Assembly: GCF_000243095.1 (NCBI RefSeq)
Contig: NZ_AHJE01000035.1
Coordinates: 44,992-108,991, forward strand
Origin: Cupriavidus basilensis OR16
Lineage (GTDB): Bacteria; Pseudomonadota; Gammaproteobacteria; Burkholderiales; Burkholderiaceae
DNA: 64,000 nt
Reading direction: 5' to 3'
Positions 26,649 to 35,167 of this stretch are shown here, one piece after another; the stretch's first letter is position 1, and each line of letters starts with the position of its first letter. The translations under genes were made by a program, and so were the position numbers. The notes beneath the pieces are model-generated. The model had not been told where the DNA came from, did not search any database, and was given only the letters and a program-made list of their open reading frames with translations.

Positions 26649-27915
26649 TGGCAATGCTCCCGTCGGCGCTAACGCGCCAGGCTTGTATGGCGTTGTAATG
26701 ATAGGTGGACTCATAGCCGCGTGCGGCCACCAGTTGATCCGGCAAGGGCTGCACATTGCCCGCCTCGTCGATGGCGCGGCTTTGCAGCACGGCGGGGCCG
26801 CCCTCCCAGCGCCAAGGCAGGTGAAAGCGCGTTAGCGCGCGATCCAGCACGGGATCCTGCAACTGCGCCTCGCGCCAGTTGCGCCCGCCGTCCGCCGACA
26901 CGTCCACGCGCCGGATGCGGCCGTAGCCGGACCAGGCGAGGCCGGAGATTTCGTAAAAGCCCTTGTCGCGCAGCCGGTGGTCCGGCGCGGGAAAGGTGAT
27001 CACGGACTTCACGTCCATCATGAAGGTGAACTGGCGCGCGCTGCCGTCCGGCAATGCGTCCGTGTACTTGGAGGTCTCCTCGCGCGTCATGAAGGGCTCG
27101 CGGCCGAGCTTGAGCCGGCGCAGCCATTTGATGCTCATATTGCCCTCGAAGCCCGGCAGGAACAGCCGCAGCGGATAGCCGTGCTCGGGCCGCAGCATCT
27201 CGCCGTTCTGCGCGTAGACCAGCAGCGCGTCTTCCATCGCCTTGGCCATCGGCACGCTGCGCGTCATGGTGGCGGAGTCGGCGCCCTCGGCCAGCAGCCA
27301 GGCGGCTTCCGGGCGTGCGCCCACCTCTTCCAGCACGACCGCAAGCGGCACGCCCGTCCATTCGCAGCACGACAGCAAGCCGTGGCTGATCTGCACGGAA
27401 GCGGCGCTGGGCGCGCGCCATTCGCGCCCGGTATTGCCTGAGCATTCCAGGAAGTGGATGCGCGAGACCGATGGCAGCCGCACCAGGTCGTCCATGGTGA
27501 AGATGCGCGGGCGGTCCACCAGGCCATGCACCGCGAGGCGGTGCCGCGCCGGATCGATCTGCGGGATGCCGGCGTGATGGCGCTCGAACACCAGGCCCGT
27601 CGGCGTGATGATGCCGCGCAGGTCCTGCAGCGGCGTCATGGAGGAGTTCGCGCCCGGCATCGGCGCGGGGCCGCGGTTGCGCCGGATCACATTCTTCTCG
27701 AACTCCGAGGGCTGGCCGTAGGCGCGCCACAGCACCGGCTCGCCGGGCGTACGGGTCCATGGCGGCACCGTCAATACTTCTGCCCGGGCGGTGGCGGGCA
27801 CATCGGTTGCGAGCGCGCCCGCGCCAAGCGCCACGCCACCCAGGCCCGCGCCCTGGCGCAGGAAGCGGCGCCGGCCGGGCTGCGGCTGCCCGTTCTTTTC
27901 GTTGTTGTTGGTCAT
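26635..27915 (-). CDS. soxC: SoxC-like sulfite dehydrogenase, molybdopterin subunit
   Basis: A 426-residue sulfite-oxidase-family enzyme. The Tat signal (RRRFLRQGAGLGG, residues 15-27) sends the folded molybdoprotein to the periplasm. The Mo-coordinating Cys is Cys158 (HFLECSGNTGREW), with the substrate-site region SHGLLSCCEWTGVPL following, and a C-terminal dimerisation domain. It resembles SoxC of the Sox system, but no soxXYZAB genes are nearby. Here it probably detoxifies sulfite freed from sulfonates, oxidising it to sulfate. Its promoter carries the same motif as the sulfonate operons. Confidence 0.88.
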   Translation of the reverse strand: MTNNNEKNGQPQPGRRRFLRQGAGLGGVALGAGALATDVPATARAEVLTVPPWTRTPGEPVLWRAYGQPSEFEKNVIRRNRGPAPMPGANSSMTPLQDLRGIITPTGLVFERHHAGIPQIDPARHRLAVHGLVDRPRIFTMDDLVRLPSVSRIHFLECSGNTGREWRAPSAASVQISHGLLSCCEWTGVPLAVVLEEVGARPEAAWLLAEGADSATMTRSVPMAKAMEDALLVYAQNGEMLRPEHGYPLRLFLPGFEGNMSIKWLRRLKLGREPFMTREETSKYTDALPDGSARQFTFMMDVKSVITFPAPDHRLRDKGFYEISGLAWSGYGRIRRVDVSADGGRNWREAQLQDPVLDRALTRFHLPWRWEGGPAVLQSRAIDEAGNVQPLPDQLVAARGYESTYHYNAIQAWRVSADGSIANARA

Positions 27916-27957
27916 TGGCTCAGGCCTTGTGCATTTGGCACATAGCGAAAATGGCGC

Positions 27958-28015
27958 ACTCTATGCCACCGCGCCGCCTCACGGAACGAAGGAAAGCGCA
28001 TGCCTATATGCGTTG
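27958..28015 (-). promoter_or_regulatory. soxCD promoter with CCTTCGTTCC sulfur motif
   Basis: Reading leftward, GGCATGCGCTTTCCTTCGTTCC (split: ATGC at about 28003, CCTTCGTTCC at 27992-27983) is followed after exactly 20 nt by TAGAGT (27963-27958), a plausible -10 box. The same arrangement recurs at 46840-46885. Confidence 0.5.
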
Positions 28016-28050
28016 CCGCGTCGCCATCGCCATCTGCGGTGCATATGCGC

Positions 28051-28110
28051 GCAGGCCATATCCAAAGCCAAAAACATTCGTTCTGCCATGCCGATGGCGC
28101 CGCGTATCTT
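28051..28110 (+). promoter_or_regulatory. Sulfonate operon promoter with CATTCGTTC motif
   Basis: TATCCAAAGCC followed by AAAAACATTCGTTC (ending 28083) closely matches the sequence at 44066-44089 upstream of the orphan SsuA gene. TATCTT (28105-28110) lies 21 nt after the core and is a candidate -10 box. Confidence 0.5.
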
Positions 28111-28166
28111 GAGAGCCGTTGGTGGAATTCTTCCCCACGAGCACAGGACACAGGACCACATCCAAG

Positions 28167-29264
28167 ATGGCAATCACGCGACGTACCCTTCTTAAACGCC
28201 TTGCAGTGTCCGGCCTGGGTGCCGCCGCGTCGGCTGGCCCGCTCAGCGGTTTTAGCGCGTCGGGCGCGGCGCGGCCGGACGTGATCCGCATTGGCGTGGC
28301 ACAGCCGGCCACCGGCACGCCGCCCACTTTCGCGGGCAGCTCCATGGCCATCGCGCATGCGCGCGGCTGGCTGGAAGAGGCATTCAAGCCGTCCGGCACG
28401 CGCATCGAATGGCTGTTCTTCAAGGGCGCGGGGCCGGCCGTGAACGAAGCCATCAGCACCAACCAGCTCGATTTTGCGATGCAGGGCGACCTGCCCGCCA
28501 TCGTGGCGCGCGCAGCGGGCCTCAAGACGCGGCTGGTGCTGGCCACGGGCGTGCGCACCAACATCTATATCGGCGTGCCGCCCGACTCCCCGCTCAAGAC
28601 CGTGGCGGACCTGCGCGGCAAGCGCGTGTCGCTGTTCAAGGGCACCAATATGCATCTGCCCGCGCTGCGCCTGCTCGAAGCCAACGGCCTGGCCGAGAAG
28701 GACCTGCGGTTGCTGAACCTGGACACCGCCGGCTACCTGGCCGCGCTCACCACGCGCGATATCGACGGCGCCATCGGCGCCATGGATATCCTGCGCCTGC
28801 GCGACAAGGGCGCGGTGCGCATCCTGTACTCCAGCAAGAACCAGTCGCCGATCTACACGCGCCAGAGCCATGTGCTGGTGACCGACGCGTTCGCCAGCAA
28901 GTACCCCGAAGCCACCCAGCAACTCGTCAAGACCGCGGTGCAGGCCGCGCGCTGGGCCTCCGACGAAAAGAACCGCGAAGACGTGCTGCGCACCTGGGCG
29001 CGCGCCGGCACGCCCTATGAGCACTGGAAAGAAGACTACGAAGGCGAACCGCTGCGCGTGCGGCTGAACCCGAACTTCGACCCCTTCCTGGTGACCCGCT
29101 ACAAGGATGCCGCCGAGCAGGCTTATCGCCTGCGGCTCTCACGCGCGAAGTTCGACGTGGACCAGTGGATCGACCCGAGCTTCCTCAAGGCCGCGCTGAA
29201 CGACCTGAGCCTGCAGAGCTATTGGCCCGTCTACCAGCCCAACGGCAAAATCCTCGGAGCCTGA
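28167..29264 (+). CDS. Sulfonate-type ABC periplasmic binding protein
   Basis: A 365-residue SsuA-like protein. The start at 28167 gives an N-terminal export signal with twin arginines (MAITRRTLLKRLAVSGLGAA), possibly Tat-dependent. The binding fold follows (DVIRIGVAQPATGTPPTFAGSSMAIAHARGW, LDFAMQGDLPAIVARAAGLKT). It is the first gene of a rightward operon encoding two permeases, an ATPase, a TauD-like dioxygenase and an FMN monooxygenase. It would bind an organosulfur compound such as an alkyl- or arylsulfonate or sulfate ester. The exact ligand is unknown. Confidence 0.88.
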   Translation: MAITRRTLLKRLAVSGLGAAASAGPLSGFSASGAARPDVIRIGVAQPATGTPPTFAGSSMAIAHARGWLEEAFKPSGTRIEWLFFKGAGPAVNEAISTNQLDFAMQGDLPAIVARAAGLKTRLVLATGVRTNIYIGVPPDSPLKTVADLRGKRVSLFKGTNMHLPALRLLEANGLAEKDLRLLNLDTAGYLAALTTRDIDGAIGAMDILRLRDKGAVRILYSSKNQSPIYTRQSHVLVTDAFASKYPEATQQLVKTAVQAARWASDEKNREDVLRTWARAGTPYEHWKEDYEGEPLRVRLNPNFDPFLVTRYKDAAEQAYRLRLSRAKFDVDQWIDPSFLKAALNDLSLQSYWPVYQPNGKILGA

Positions 29265-29268
29265 CGCG

Positions 29269-30117
29269 ATGGCAGCCAACGAGACCCTGGCGCTGCCGTC
29301 CGTGGCGGGCGCCGCCCCCGCCCATAGCGGCAAAAGCCTGCGCGGCTGGCGGCCCACCCGGCAGCACGGCGCGTGGTTGCTGGCCTGGCCGGTGCCGCTG
29401 ACGCTGCTGCTGGCCTGGTACGTGGCGGCGCGCTTCGCGTGGATTCCGCCACAGGTGCTGCCCGCCCCCGCCACCGTCTGGCACACGCTCACCGAGCTGT
29501 ACCAGAGCGGCGAGCTGCAGGCCAACCTGGCCGTCAGCGCATTGCGCGTGGCGGGCGGCTTTGCGCTGGGCCTGGCCGGCGGGCTGGCGCTGGGCGTGGC
29601 GATGGGCCTGTCGCCCAGCTTCCGCGATTACGTCTATCCCACCTTCAAGGCCTTCAGCCAGGTGCCCGTGCTGGGCTGGCTGCCTCTGCTGATGCTGCTG
29701 GTCGGCATTGACGAAGCGCTCAAGATCATCCTGATCGCCAAGGCCTCGCTGGTACCGATCGCGCTCAATACCTACAAGGGCATCCAGAACGTGCCCACGC
29801 GCTATATCGAGGTGGCGCGGGTGCTGCGCTTCACGCGCTGGCAGTTGCTATCGCGGGTGGTGTTTCCCGCCGCCGCCGCGCCGATCTGGAGCGGCGTGCG
29901 CTACGGGCTGACGCACGCGTGGCTGGCGCTGGTGGTGGTGGAGTTGCTGGCCTCCTCCGAAGGGCTGGGCTACATGATCGTGTACGGCCGGCAGCTGTTC
30001 CAGCTCGACATGGTGATTGCCGCGGTGATCGTGGTGGGCGCGGTGGGATTCGCGCTGGACAAGGTGCTGGCGCTGGCCGAGCGCGCGGTATTGCGCTGGC
30101 GCAAGCCGGGGCTCTGA
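29269..30117 (+). CDS. ABC transporter permease, SsuC family (first of two)
   Basis: A 282-residue inner-membrane protein with about six helices and an intact coupling loop (NTYKGIQNVPTRYIEVARVLRFTRWQ), starting 4 nt after the binding-protein gene. It resembles SsuC/TauC permeases. The next gene encodes a second, different permease while only one ATPase gene follows. The importer may therefore use a permease heterodimer in place of the homodimer normal for Ssu systems. Confidence 0.88.
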   Translation: MAANETLALPSVAGAAPAHSGKSLRGWRPTRQHGAWLLAWPVPLTLLLAWYVAARFAWIPPQVLPAPATVWHTLTELYQSGELQANLAVSALRVAGGFALGLAGGLALGVAMGLSPSFRDYVYPTFKAFSQVPVLGWLPLLMLLVGIDEALKIILIAKASLVPIALNTYKGIQNVPTRYIEVARVLRFTRWQLLSRVVFPAAAAPIWSGVRYGLTHAWLALVVVELLASSEGLGYMIVYGRQLFQLDMVIAAVIVVGAVGFALDKVLALAERAVLRWRKPGL

Positions 30118-30151
30118 GTTGCGGCGCAAAACAACAGCAAAGGAAAACAAC

Positions 30152-30718
30152 ATGGCCGATGCCGCCACGACGCAGGTCACGAATCCCCTCAACCCGCGCT
30201 CCCTTCGCCTCCCGCGCGCGTTGCGCGGCTGGGTCCTTCCTATCGGCCTGATCATCCTGTGGTGGGCCGCGGTGCGCTTTGGCTGGAGCACATCACCGCT
30301 GCTGGTGCCGGTGTCCAAGGTCTGGGCCACGGCGGTGGAGCAAGTGCGCAGCGGCGCGTTGCTTGCCGCGCTGTCGGCCAGCCTGTGGCGCGACGTTGCC
30401 GGCTTCGCGCTGGGTGCCAGCGTGGGCCGGCAGGTGCTGCTGCGCGTGGTGCTGCCGTCGGCCTCGCCGTCGATCTTCGCCGGCATCCACCTGGCACTGA
30501 TCTACGCCTGGCTGGCCACGCTCGGCGCCGAGTACATGCTGGTGTCCGGCAAGGGCATCGGCAACACCCTGACCGATGGCCGCGAGAATTTCTGGATGGA
30601 CCTGGTGCTCTTCGGCGTGATCGTGGTCGGGCTGGTCGGCTTTACGCTGAACTGGATCGCCAGCCGCATCGAGCGCCGCCTGCTGGCGTGGCGCGGGCGC
30701 TCGGTTGCCGCCTTCTGA
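30152..30718 (+). CDS. ABC transporter permease, SsuC family (second), internally shortened
   Basis: Only 188 residues against about 260 for the family. The N-terminal helix (LPIGLIILWWAAVRFGW), the periplasmic part and the C-terminal bundle (SPSIFAGIHLALIYAWLATLGAEYMLV) are normal. After FALGASVG the sequence jumps directly to RQVLLRVVLPSA, so about 70-75 residues are missing in frame at about 30432. The missing part is helices 3-4 and the EAA coupling loop that contacts the ATPase. As sequenced it should not work as a permease. Start ATG 30152 has AAGGA upstream. Confidence 0.78.
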   Translation: MADAATTQVTNPLNPRSLRLPRALRGWVLPIGLIILWWAAVRFGWSTSPLLVPVSKVWATAVEQVRSGALLAALSASLWRDVAGFALGASVGRQVLLRVVLPSASPSIFAGIHLALIYAWLATLGAEYMLVSGKGIGNTLTDGRENFWMDLVLFGVIVVGLVGFTLNWIASRIERRLLAWRGRSVAAF

Positions 30719-30759
30719 TCCTGAACCCATTGCTTCTGAACCCATCCCGGAGACCTGTC

Positions 30760-31602
30760 ATGGCCCGAGCCGGCACGCTCAACATCGCGCACCTGCGCAA
30801 GCAATATGAAGTCAAGGGCGAGCCCCTGCCCGTCCTCGAAGACATCACGCTGTCCATCGCCCCCGGCGAGTTCGTCAGCATCGTCGGCGCCAGCGGTTGC
30901 GGCAAATCCACGTTGCTGCGGCTGGTGGTGGGGCTGGAGGAGGACTACAAGGGCGAGATCCTGCTCGACGGCAAGCGCGTGGTGGGCACCAGCCTGGACC
31001 GCGGCATCGTGTTCCAGGAGCACCGGCTGTTCCCGTGGCTGACGGTGGAGCAGAACATCCGCACGGCGCTGCTCAACGCCAAGCTTAGCGAGGCCGACAA
31101 GCGCCGCACGGTGCGCGAGCATATCGCCCTGGTGGGGCTGGCCGGCTTCGAGACCGCGTTCCCCCACCAGCTATCGGGCGGCATGTCCCAGCGCGTGGCC
31201 ATTGCCCGCGCGCTGGTCACGCGCCCGGAGATCCTGCTGCTCGACGAGCCCTTCGGCGCGCTCGACGCCCTGACCCGCGCTTACCTTCAGCAAGAACTGC
31301 ATCGTATCTGGCAGGCCGAAGGCATCACCATGATCCTGGTCACCCACGATGTCGAAGAAGCCATCTACCTGGGCGATCGCGTGGTGGTGATGGAGCCGCG
31401 TCCCGGGCGCATCCGGCGCATCCTGCCGGTGCCGCTGGCCCATCCGCGCGACCGCGCCGCGCTGGGCTTTGCGCGCGTCAAGGATGACGTGCTGCAGGAA
31501 TTCACCGGACGGCTGGCCGATCTCGCCGAAGCGCCCATCAAGCGCGATGCCGCGGCGCAATACACCGACCGGCTGCCACCCAATATCCAGTTCGCGATCT
31601 GA
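30760..31602 (+). CDS. ABC transporter ATPase (SsuB family)
   Basis: The 280-residue nucleotide-binding subunit has all motifs intact: Walker A GASGCGKSTLL, Q-loop IVFQEHRLFPWLTV, signature LSGGMSQRVAIARAL, Walker B EILLLDEPFGALDAL and H-loop ILVTHDVEEA. It energises the sulfonate importer whose permease genes lie directly upstream. A somewhat long C-terminal extension (about 40 residues after the last motif) is present. The operon continues 31 bp later with a dioxygenase. Confidence 0.92.
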   Translation: MARAGTLNIAHLRKQYEVKGEPLPVLEDITLSIAPGEFVSIVGASGCGKSTLLRLVVGLEEDYKGEILLDGKRVVGTSLDRGIVFQEHRLFPWLTVEQNIRTALLNAKLSEADKRRTVREHIALVGLAGFETAFPHQLSGGMSQRVAIARALVTRPEILLLDEPFGALDALTRAYLQQELHRIWQAEGITMILVTHDVEEAIYLGDRVVVMEPRPGRIRRILPVPLAHPRDRAALGFARVKDDVLQEFTGRLADLAEAPIKRDAAAQYTDRLPPNIQFAI

Positions 31603-31633
31603 ACCGCATCCTTGGCCCACAGGAGAAGCCCAA

Positions 31634-32584
31634 ATGACCCAGCAGCAATCCGCAGCACAAGTCACGCTAGACATCCACCCGGTAGCTGGACGCATCGGCG
31701 CCGAGATCCGCGCAATCAAGCTGGCGCCAGACCTCGACGCCACCACCTTCGGCGCCGTGCGCGCCGCGCTGCTGCGCCACAAGGTGCTGTTCTTCCGCGA
31801 CCAGGATCACCTGGACGATCAAGCCCATGAGGGCTTTGCCAGCCTGTTCGGCAAGCCAGTGCCCCACCCCACCGTGCCGTCACGCGACGGCACGCAGTAC
31901 CTGCTCGAACTCGATTCCGGGCACGGCGGGCGCGCCAACTCCTGGCATACCGATGTGACCTTCGACCTGGCCTACCCGCAGGTGTCCGTGCTGCGCGGCG
32001 TGGTCATTCCCGCCGCCGGCGGCGACACCGTATGGGCCAATACGGCGGCGGCCTACCAGGACCTGCCCGAGGCATTGCGCGAACTGGCCGACAGGCTCTG
32101 GGCGCTGCACACCAACGACTACGATTACGCCGCCACCCGCAACACGGTCAGCACCGATGCCATCAAGCGCTATCGCGAAGTCTTCACCGCCGCCATCTAC
32201 GAAACCGAGCATCCGGTGGTGCGCGTGCATCCGGAGACCGGCGAGCGCACGCTGGTGCTGGGGCATTTCGTGAAGAAGCTGCTGGGCTATTCGTCCTCCG
32301 ACTCGCAGCATCTGGTTTCCGTACTGCAGGATCACGTGCATCGCCTGGAAAACACCGTGCGCTGGCGCTGGCGTGCCAACGACGTGGCAATCTGGGACAA
32401 CCGCGCCACCCAGCACTATGCGATCAACGATTACGGCGACGCGCACCGGGTCGTGCGCCGCGTGACCATCGCAGGCGATGTGCCGGTCAGCGTGGACGGA
32501 CGCCGCAGCGTATCGGTGAAGTCGGGAGCGCCCAAGCCAGCCGAGCCGGCCAACCACGCGGCGCCGGCGCGCGCCGCCGCATAA
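31634..32584 (+). CDS. TauD/AtsK-family alpha-ketoglutarate-dependent dioxygenase
   Basis: A 316-residue Fe(II)/2-oxoglutarate oxygenase with the metal triad His105-x-Asp107 (NSWHTDVTF) and His261 (WDNRATQHYAIND), and the cosubstrate arginine near RVVRRVTIAGD. The text resembles alkylsulfatase AtsK and TauD. It would cleave the C-S or sulfate-ester group of the imported compound, releasing sulfite or sulfate. AGGAGAAG lies 8 bases before ATG 31634. It is the fifth gene of the sulfonate operon and is followed after 11 bp by a flavin monooxygenase, giving the operon two independent desulfurising chemistries. Confidence 0.9.
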   Translation: MTQQQSAAQVTLDIHPVAGRIGAEIRAIKLAPDLDATTFGAVRAALLRHKVLFFRDQDHLDDQAHEGFASLFGKPVPHPTVPSRDGTQYLLELDSGHGGRANSWHTDVTFDLAYPQVSVLRGVVIPAAGGDTVWANTAAAYQDLPEALRELADRLWALHTNDYDYAATRNTVSTDAIKRYREVFTAAIYETEHPVVRVHPETGERTLVLGHFVKKLLGYSSSDSQHLVSVLQDHVHRLENTVRWRWRANDVAIWDNRATQHYAINDYGDAHRVVRRVTIAGDVPVSVDGRRSVSVKSGAPKPAEPANHAAPARAAA

Positions 32585-32595
32585 GGGAGCCACGG

Positions 32596-33960
32596 ATGAG
32601 CCAACCCGCGCATAAGCGCCAGCTCAGGCTCGGCGCCTTCCTGCAAGCCACCGGCCACCATGTGGCCGGCTGGCGCCACCCCGGCGCGCAAGCCAACGCC
32701 GGGCAGAATCTTGCGCACTATGTGCGGCTGGCGCGAAGCGCCGAGGCCGCGCAGTTCGATACGATCTTCCTCGCCGACGGCGTCGCAATTCGCGCGCTTG
32801 ACGACGCCACCCTGCCCCGCACCGCGCGCGCCGCCAGCTTCGAGCCGCTCACGCTGCTCTCGGCGCTGGCCGCGGTGACCGAGCGCATCGGCCTGGTGGC
32901 CACCGTCTCCACCACCTACAACGAGCCCTTCCATGTCGCGCGCAAATTCGCCTCGCTCGATCACCTGAGCGGCGGCCGCGCCGGCTGGAATGTGGTCACG
33001 TCGTGGTCCGACGCCGAGGCCCGCAACTTCAACCTGGACAAGCACCCCGAGCATGCGGATCGCTACGCGCGCGCCGAGGAATTCGTCGATGTGGTGACCG
33101 GTTTGTGGGACACGTGGGAGGATGACGCCTTGCTCTACGACAAGGAGAGCGGGCTGCATTTCGCGCCGGACAAGTTGCACGCGCTGGACCACCACGGCAA
33201 GCATTTCCAGGTACGCGGGCCGCTCAACGTGTCACGCCCGCCGCAGGGCCATCCGGTGATTGTGCAGGCGGGCTCATCGGAGGCCGGGCAGGAGCTGGCC
33301 GCGCGCACGGCGGAGGTCATCTTTACCGCGCAGCAGTCGCTGGAGGACGCACAGGCCTTCTACCAGGGCCTGAAAGGCCGGATGGCGCGCTATGGCCGCG
33401 CGCCCGACCAGCTCAAGATCATGCCGGGCGTGTTCCCCGTGATCGGGCGCAGCGAGGCCGAAGCAAAGGAGAAATTCGAGGCACTGCAAAGCCTGATCCA
33501 TCCGGCCGTGGGGCTGGCCCTGCTGTCGCAGAACCTGGGCGGCGTGGATCTCTCCGGCTACCCGCTCGACGGGCCGCTGCCCGATGACCTGCCCGAGCCC
33601 AACGGCGCCAAGAGCCGTTTCCAGCTAGTGACGGGGCTAGCCCGGCGCGAAGGACTGACCATTCGCCAGCTCTACCTGCGCGTGGCTACCGCGCGCGGGC
33701 ATTGGTCCATTCATGGCACCGCCGAGAGCGTTGCCGACCAGTTGCAGGCGTGGTTCGAAGGCGGCGCCGCCGACGGCTTCAACATCATGCCGCCCTGGCT
33801 GCCGGGCGGGCTCGACGACTTTATCGGACTGGTGCTGCCTGAGCTGCGCCGGCGTGGGCTGTTTCGCGAGCGCTATGCGGGCAGCACCTTGCGCGAGCAC
33901 CTGGGCCTGGCGCGGCCGGCGCATCCGCGCGCGTCTGGCGGCACGCGGCGGGTGGCCTGA
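32596..33960 (+). CDS. FMN-dependent monooxygenase (NtaA/SnaA/DszA family, luciferase-like)
   Basis: The 454-residue TIM-barrel flavin monooxygenase uses FMNH2 from a separate reductase. Family marks are the N-terminal LGAFLQATGHHVAGWRHP, the TTYNEPFHVARKFASLDHLS and GGRAGWNVVTSW segments, and HGTAESVADQLQAWFEGGAADGFN near the end. Relatives oxidise nitrilotriacetate, dibenzothiophene sulfone or dimethyl sulfide/sulfone. In this operon a C-S cleaving role is inferred. No flavin reductase gene is in the operon. The 3' end converges with a porin gene, separated by a GCGCGCATGCGCGC palindrome (33968-33981). Confidence 0.88.
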   Translation: MSQPAHKRQLRLGAFLQATGHHVAGWRHPGAQANAGQNLAHYVRLARSAEAAQFDTIFLADGVAIRALDDATLPRTARAASFEPLTLLSALAAVTERIGLVATVSTTYNEPFHVARKFASLDHLSGGRAGWNVVTSWSDAEARNFNLDKHPEHADRYARAEEFVDVVTGLWDTWEDDALLYDKESGLHFAPDKLHALDHHGKHFQVRGPLNVSRPPQGHPVIVQAGSSEAGQELAARTAEVIFTAQQSLEDAQAFYQGLKGRMARYGRAPDQLKIMPGVFPVIGRSEAEAKEKFEALQSLIHPAVGLALLSQNLGGVDLSGYPLDGPLPDDLPEPNGAKSRFQLVTGLARREGLTIRQLYLRVATARGHWSIHGTAESVADQLQAWFEGGAADGFNIMPPWLPGGLDDFIGLVLPELRRRGLFRERYAGSTLREHLGLARPAHPRASGGTRRVA

Positions 33961-33981
33961 GCGTCGGGCGCGCATGCGCGC

Positions 33982-35076
33982 TCAGAACACGTGCTTCATC
34001 CCGACCATGGCGCCAAGCTGGCTAGCACCGGGTGTGGGATTGGTGCCCGTCCCCGCGTTGGTGACCGACAGCGCAAGATTGCCGCCATTGTTGATGAAGC
34101 CAGCGGTGCCGTAGACGGACGTGCGCTTGGTAAAGGCATAGACTCCGCGCGCGGCGAACAGCCATGCCTTGTCGGCGCTGTTGTGATAGCGCAGGTTGAA
34201 CACTTCGCCGTCGACGCTGAAGGCCGGCGTCACCTGATACGTCACGCCGCCGTAGAACATGTCGCTCACGGAGGTCGGGCTGGCCCTGTTGTCCCGGCGC
34301 AGCCAGCCCAGGCCGATCTTGGTGTCCTTGTTGACCAGCATATAGCCGTTGAGGGACAGGCGGTCATCTGTCAGGCTGCTGCGGTTCAGCCCGGCGAAGG
34401 CGCCCGGGCCGCCGCGCAGCGAATCGTAAGCGGCCGCCACGCCCCAGGTCGCAGTGTCGTACTTGAGCATCGCGGACCACTCGCGGCAGGCGCGCTGGTC
34501 CGCCGGATTCTCCCCGGCGCAGTTGGTGCCCGACGGGCTCGGGCCCGCGTTGACCGTATCGCGGCCGAAACTGTAGGTGGCGCCAGCGGTCAGGCCGCCA
34601 AACGTTCCCTTGTACGAGATGGCGTTATCCGTGCGCGCGTTGGGGATATAGCTATCCAGCGAGCCCGAGCCGAAGGCGTTCGGCCCCAGGATGTCGGCAT
34701 CGGCCATGGCCCAGAACAGCATGGTGTACTGGCGGCCCAGCGCGACCTGCCCCCAGTTACCGGAAAGCCCGACCAGGGCCTGGCGGCCGAAGAGGCGTCC
34801 ACCCTGGTTGCTGGTGCCGCTATCGGGCGCAAATCCGGACTCCAGCCAGAAGATGGCCTTCATACCGCCGCCCAGGTCCTCGGTGCCGCGCAAGCCCCAG
34901 CGCGACGGCACCGTGCCGGTCAGGTTCGGCATGCGAAAGACACTGTCCTTCGCCGCGCCGATATGGGAGATGTACTCCACACCCGTATCCACCACCCCAT
35001 AAGCCGTCACGGCCTGCGCCGCGGCAACCACCGGGATCGCTGCCGCGATGGCTGCGACCGTATGTCCAAGTTTCAT
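33982..35076 (-). CDS. Gram-negative porin (Burkholderiales type)
   Basis: A 364-residue outer-membrane porin. ATG 35076 is favoured over ATG 35082 because GGGAGG then stands 6 bases upstream. The signal peptide (MKLGHTVAAIAAAIPVVAAAQA) is followed by TAYGVVDTGVEYISH, SRWGLRGTEDLGGGMKAIFWLE and the terminal GMKHVF, typical of the family. It has a disulfide-like pair in a loop (CAGENPADQRAC). It follows the VanK-like transporter on the same strand and probably serves uptake of vanillate-type aromatic acids. Confidence 0.9.
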   Translation of the reverse strand: MKLGHTVAAIAAAIPVVAAAQAVTAYGVVDTGVEYISHIGAAKDSVFRMPNLTGTVPSRWGLRGTEDLGGGMKAIFWLESGFAPDSGTSNQGGRLFGRQALVGLSGNWGQVALGRQYTMLFWAMADADILGPNAFGSGSLDSYIPNARTDNAISYKGTFGGLTAGATYSFGRDTVNAGPSPSGTNCAGENPADQRACREWSAMLKYDTATWGVAAAYDSLRGGPGAFAGLNRSSLTDDRLSLNGYMLVNKDTKIGLGWLRRDNRASPTSVSDMFYGGVTYQVTPAFSVDGEVFNLRYHNSADKAWLFAARGVYAFTKRTSVYGTAGFINNGGNLALSVTNAGTGTNPTPGASQLGAMVGMKHVF

Positions 35077-35167
35077 TGTCATCCTCCCGTTTATTCTAAA
35101 GTTCGGGGCAAGCCGGGGGCCTGCCGCCCAACGTCGGCACGCTATGGCGTGTTCTATCTGGTACCGC

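Noticed and set aside
33968..33981. GCGCGCATGCGCGC palindrome as operator
   Set aside because: It lies between two convergent stop codons, so a termination or chance role is likelier than gene control.
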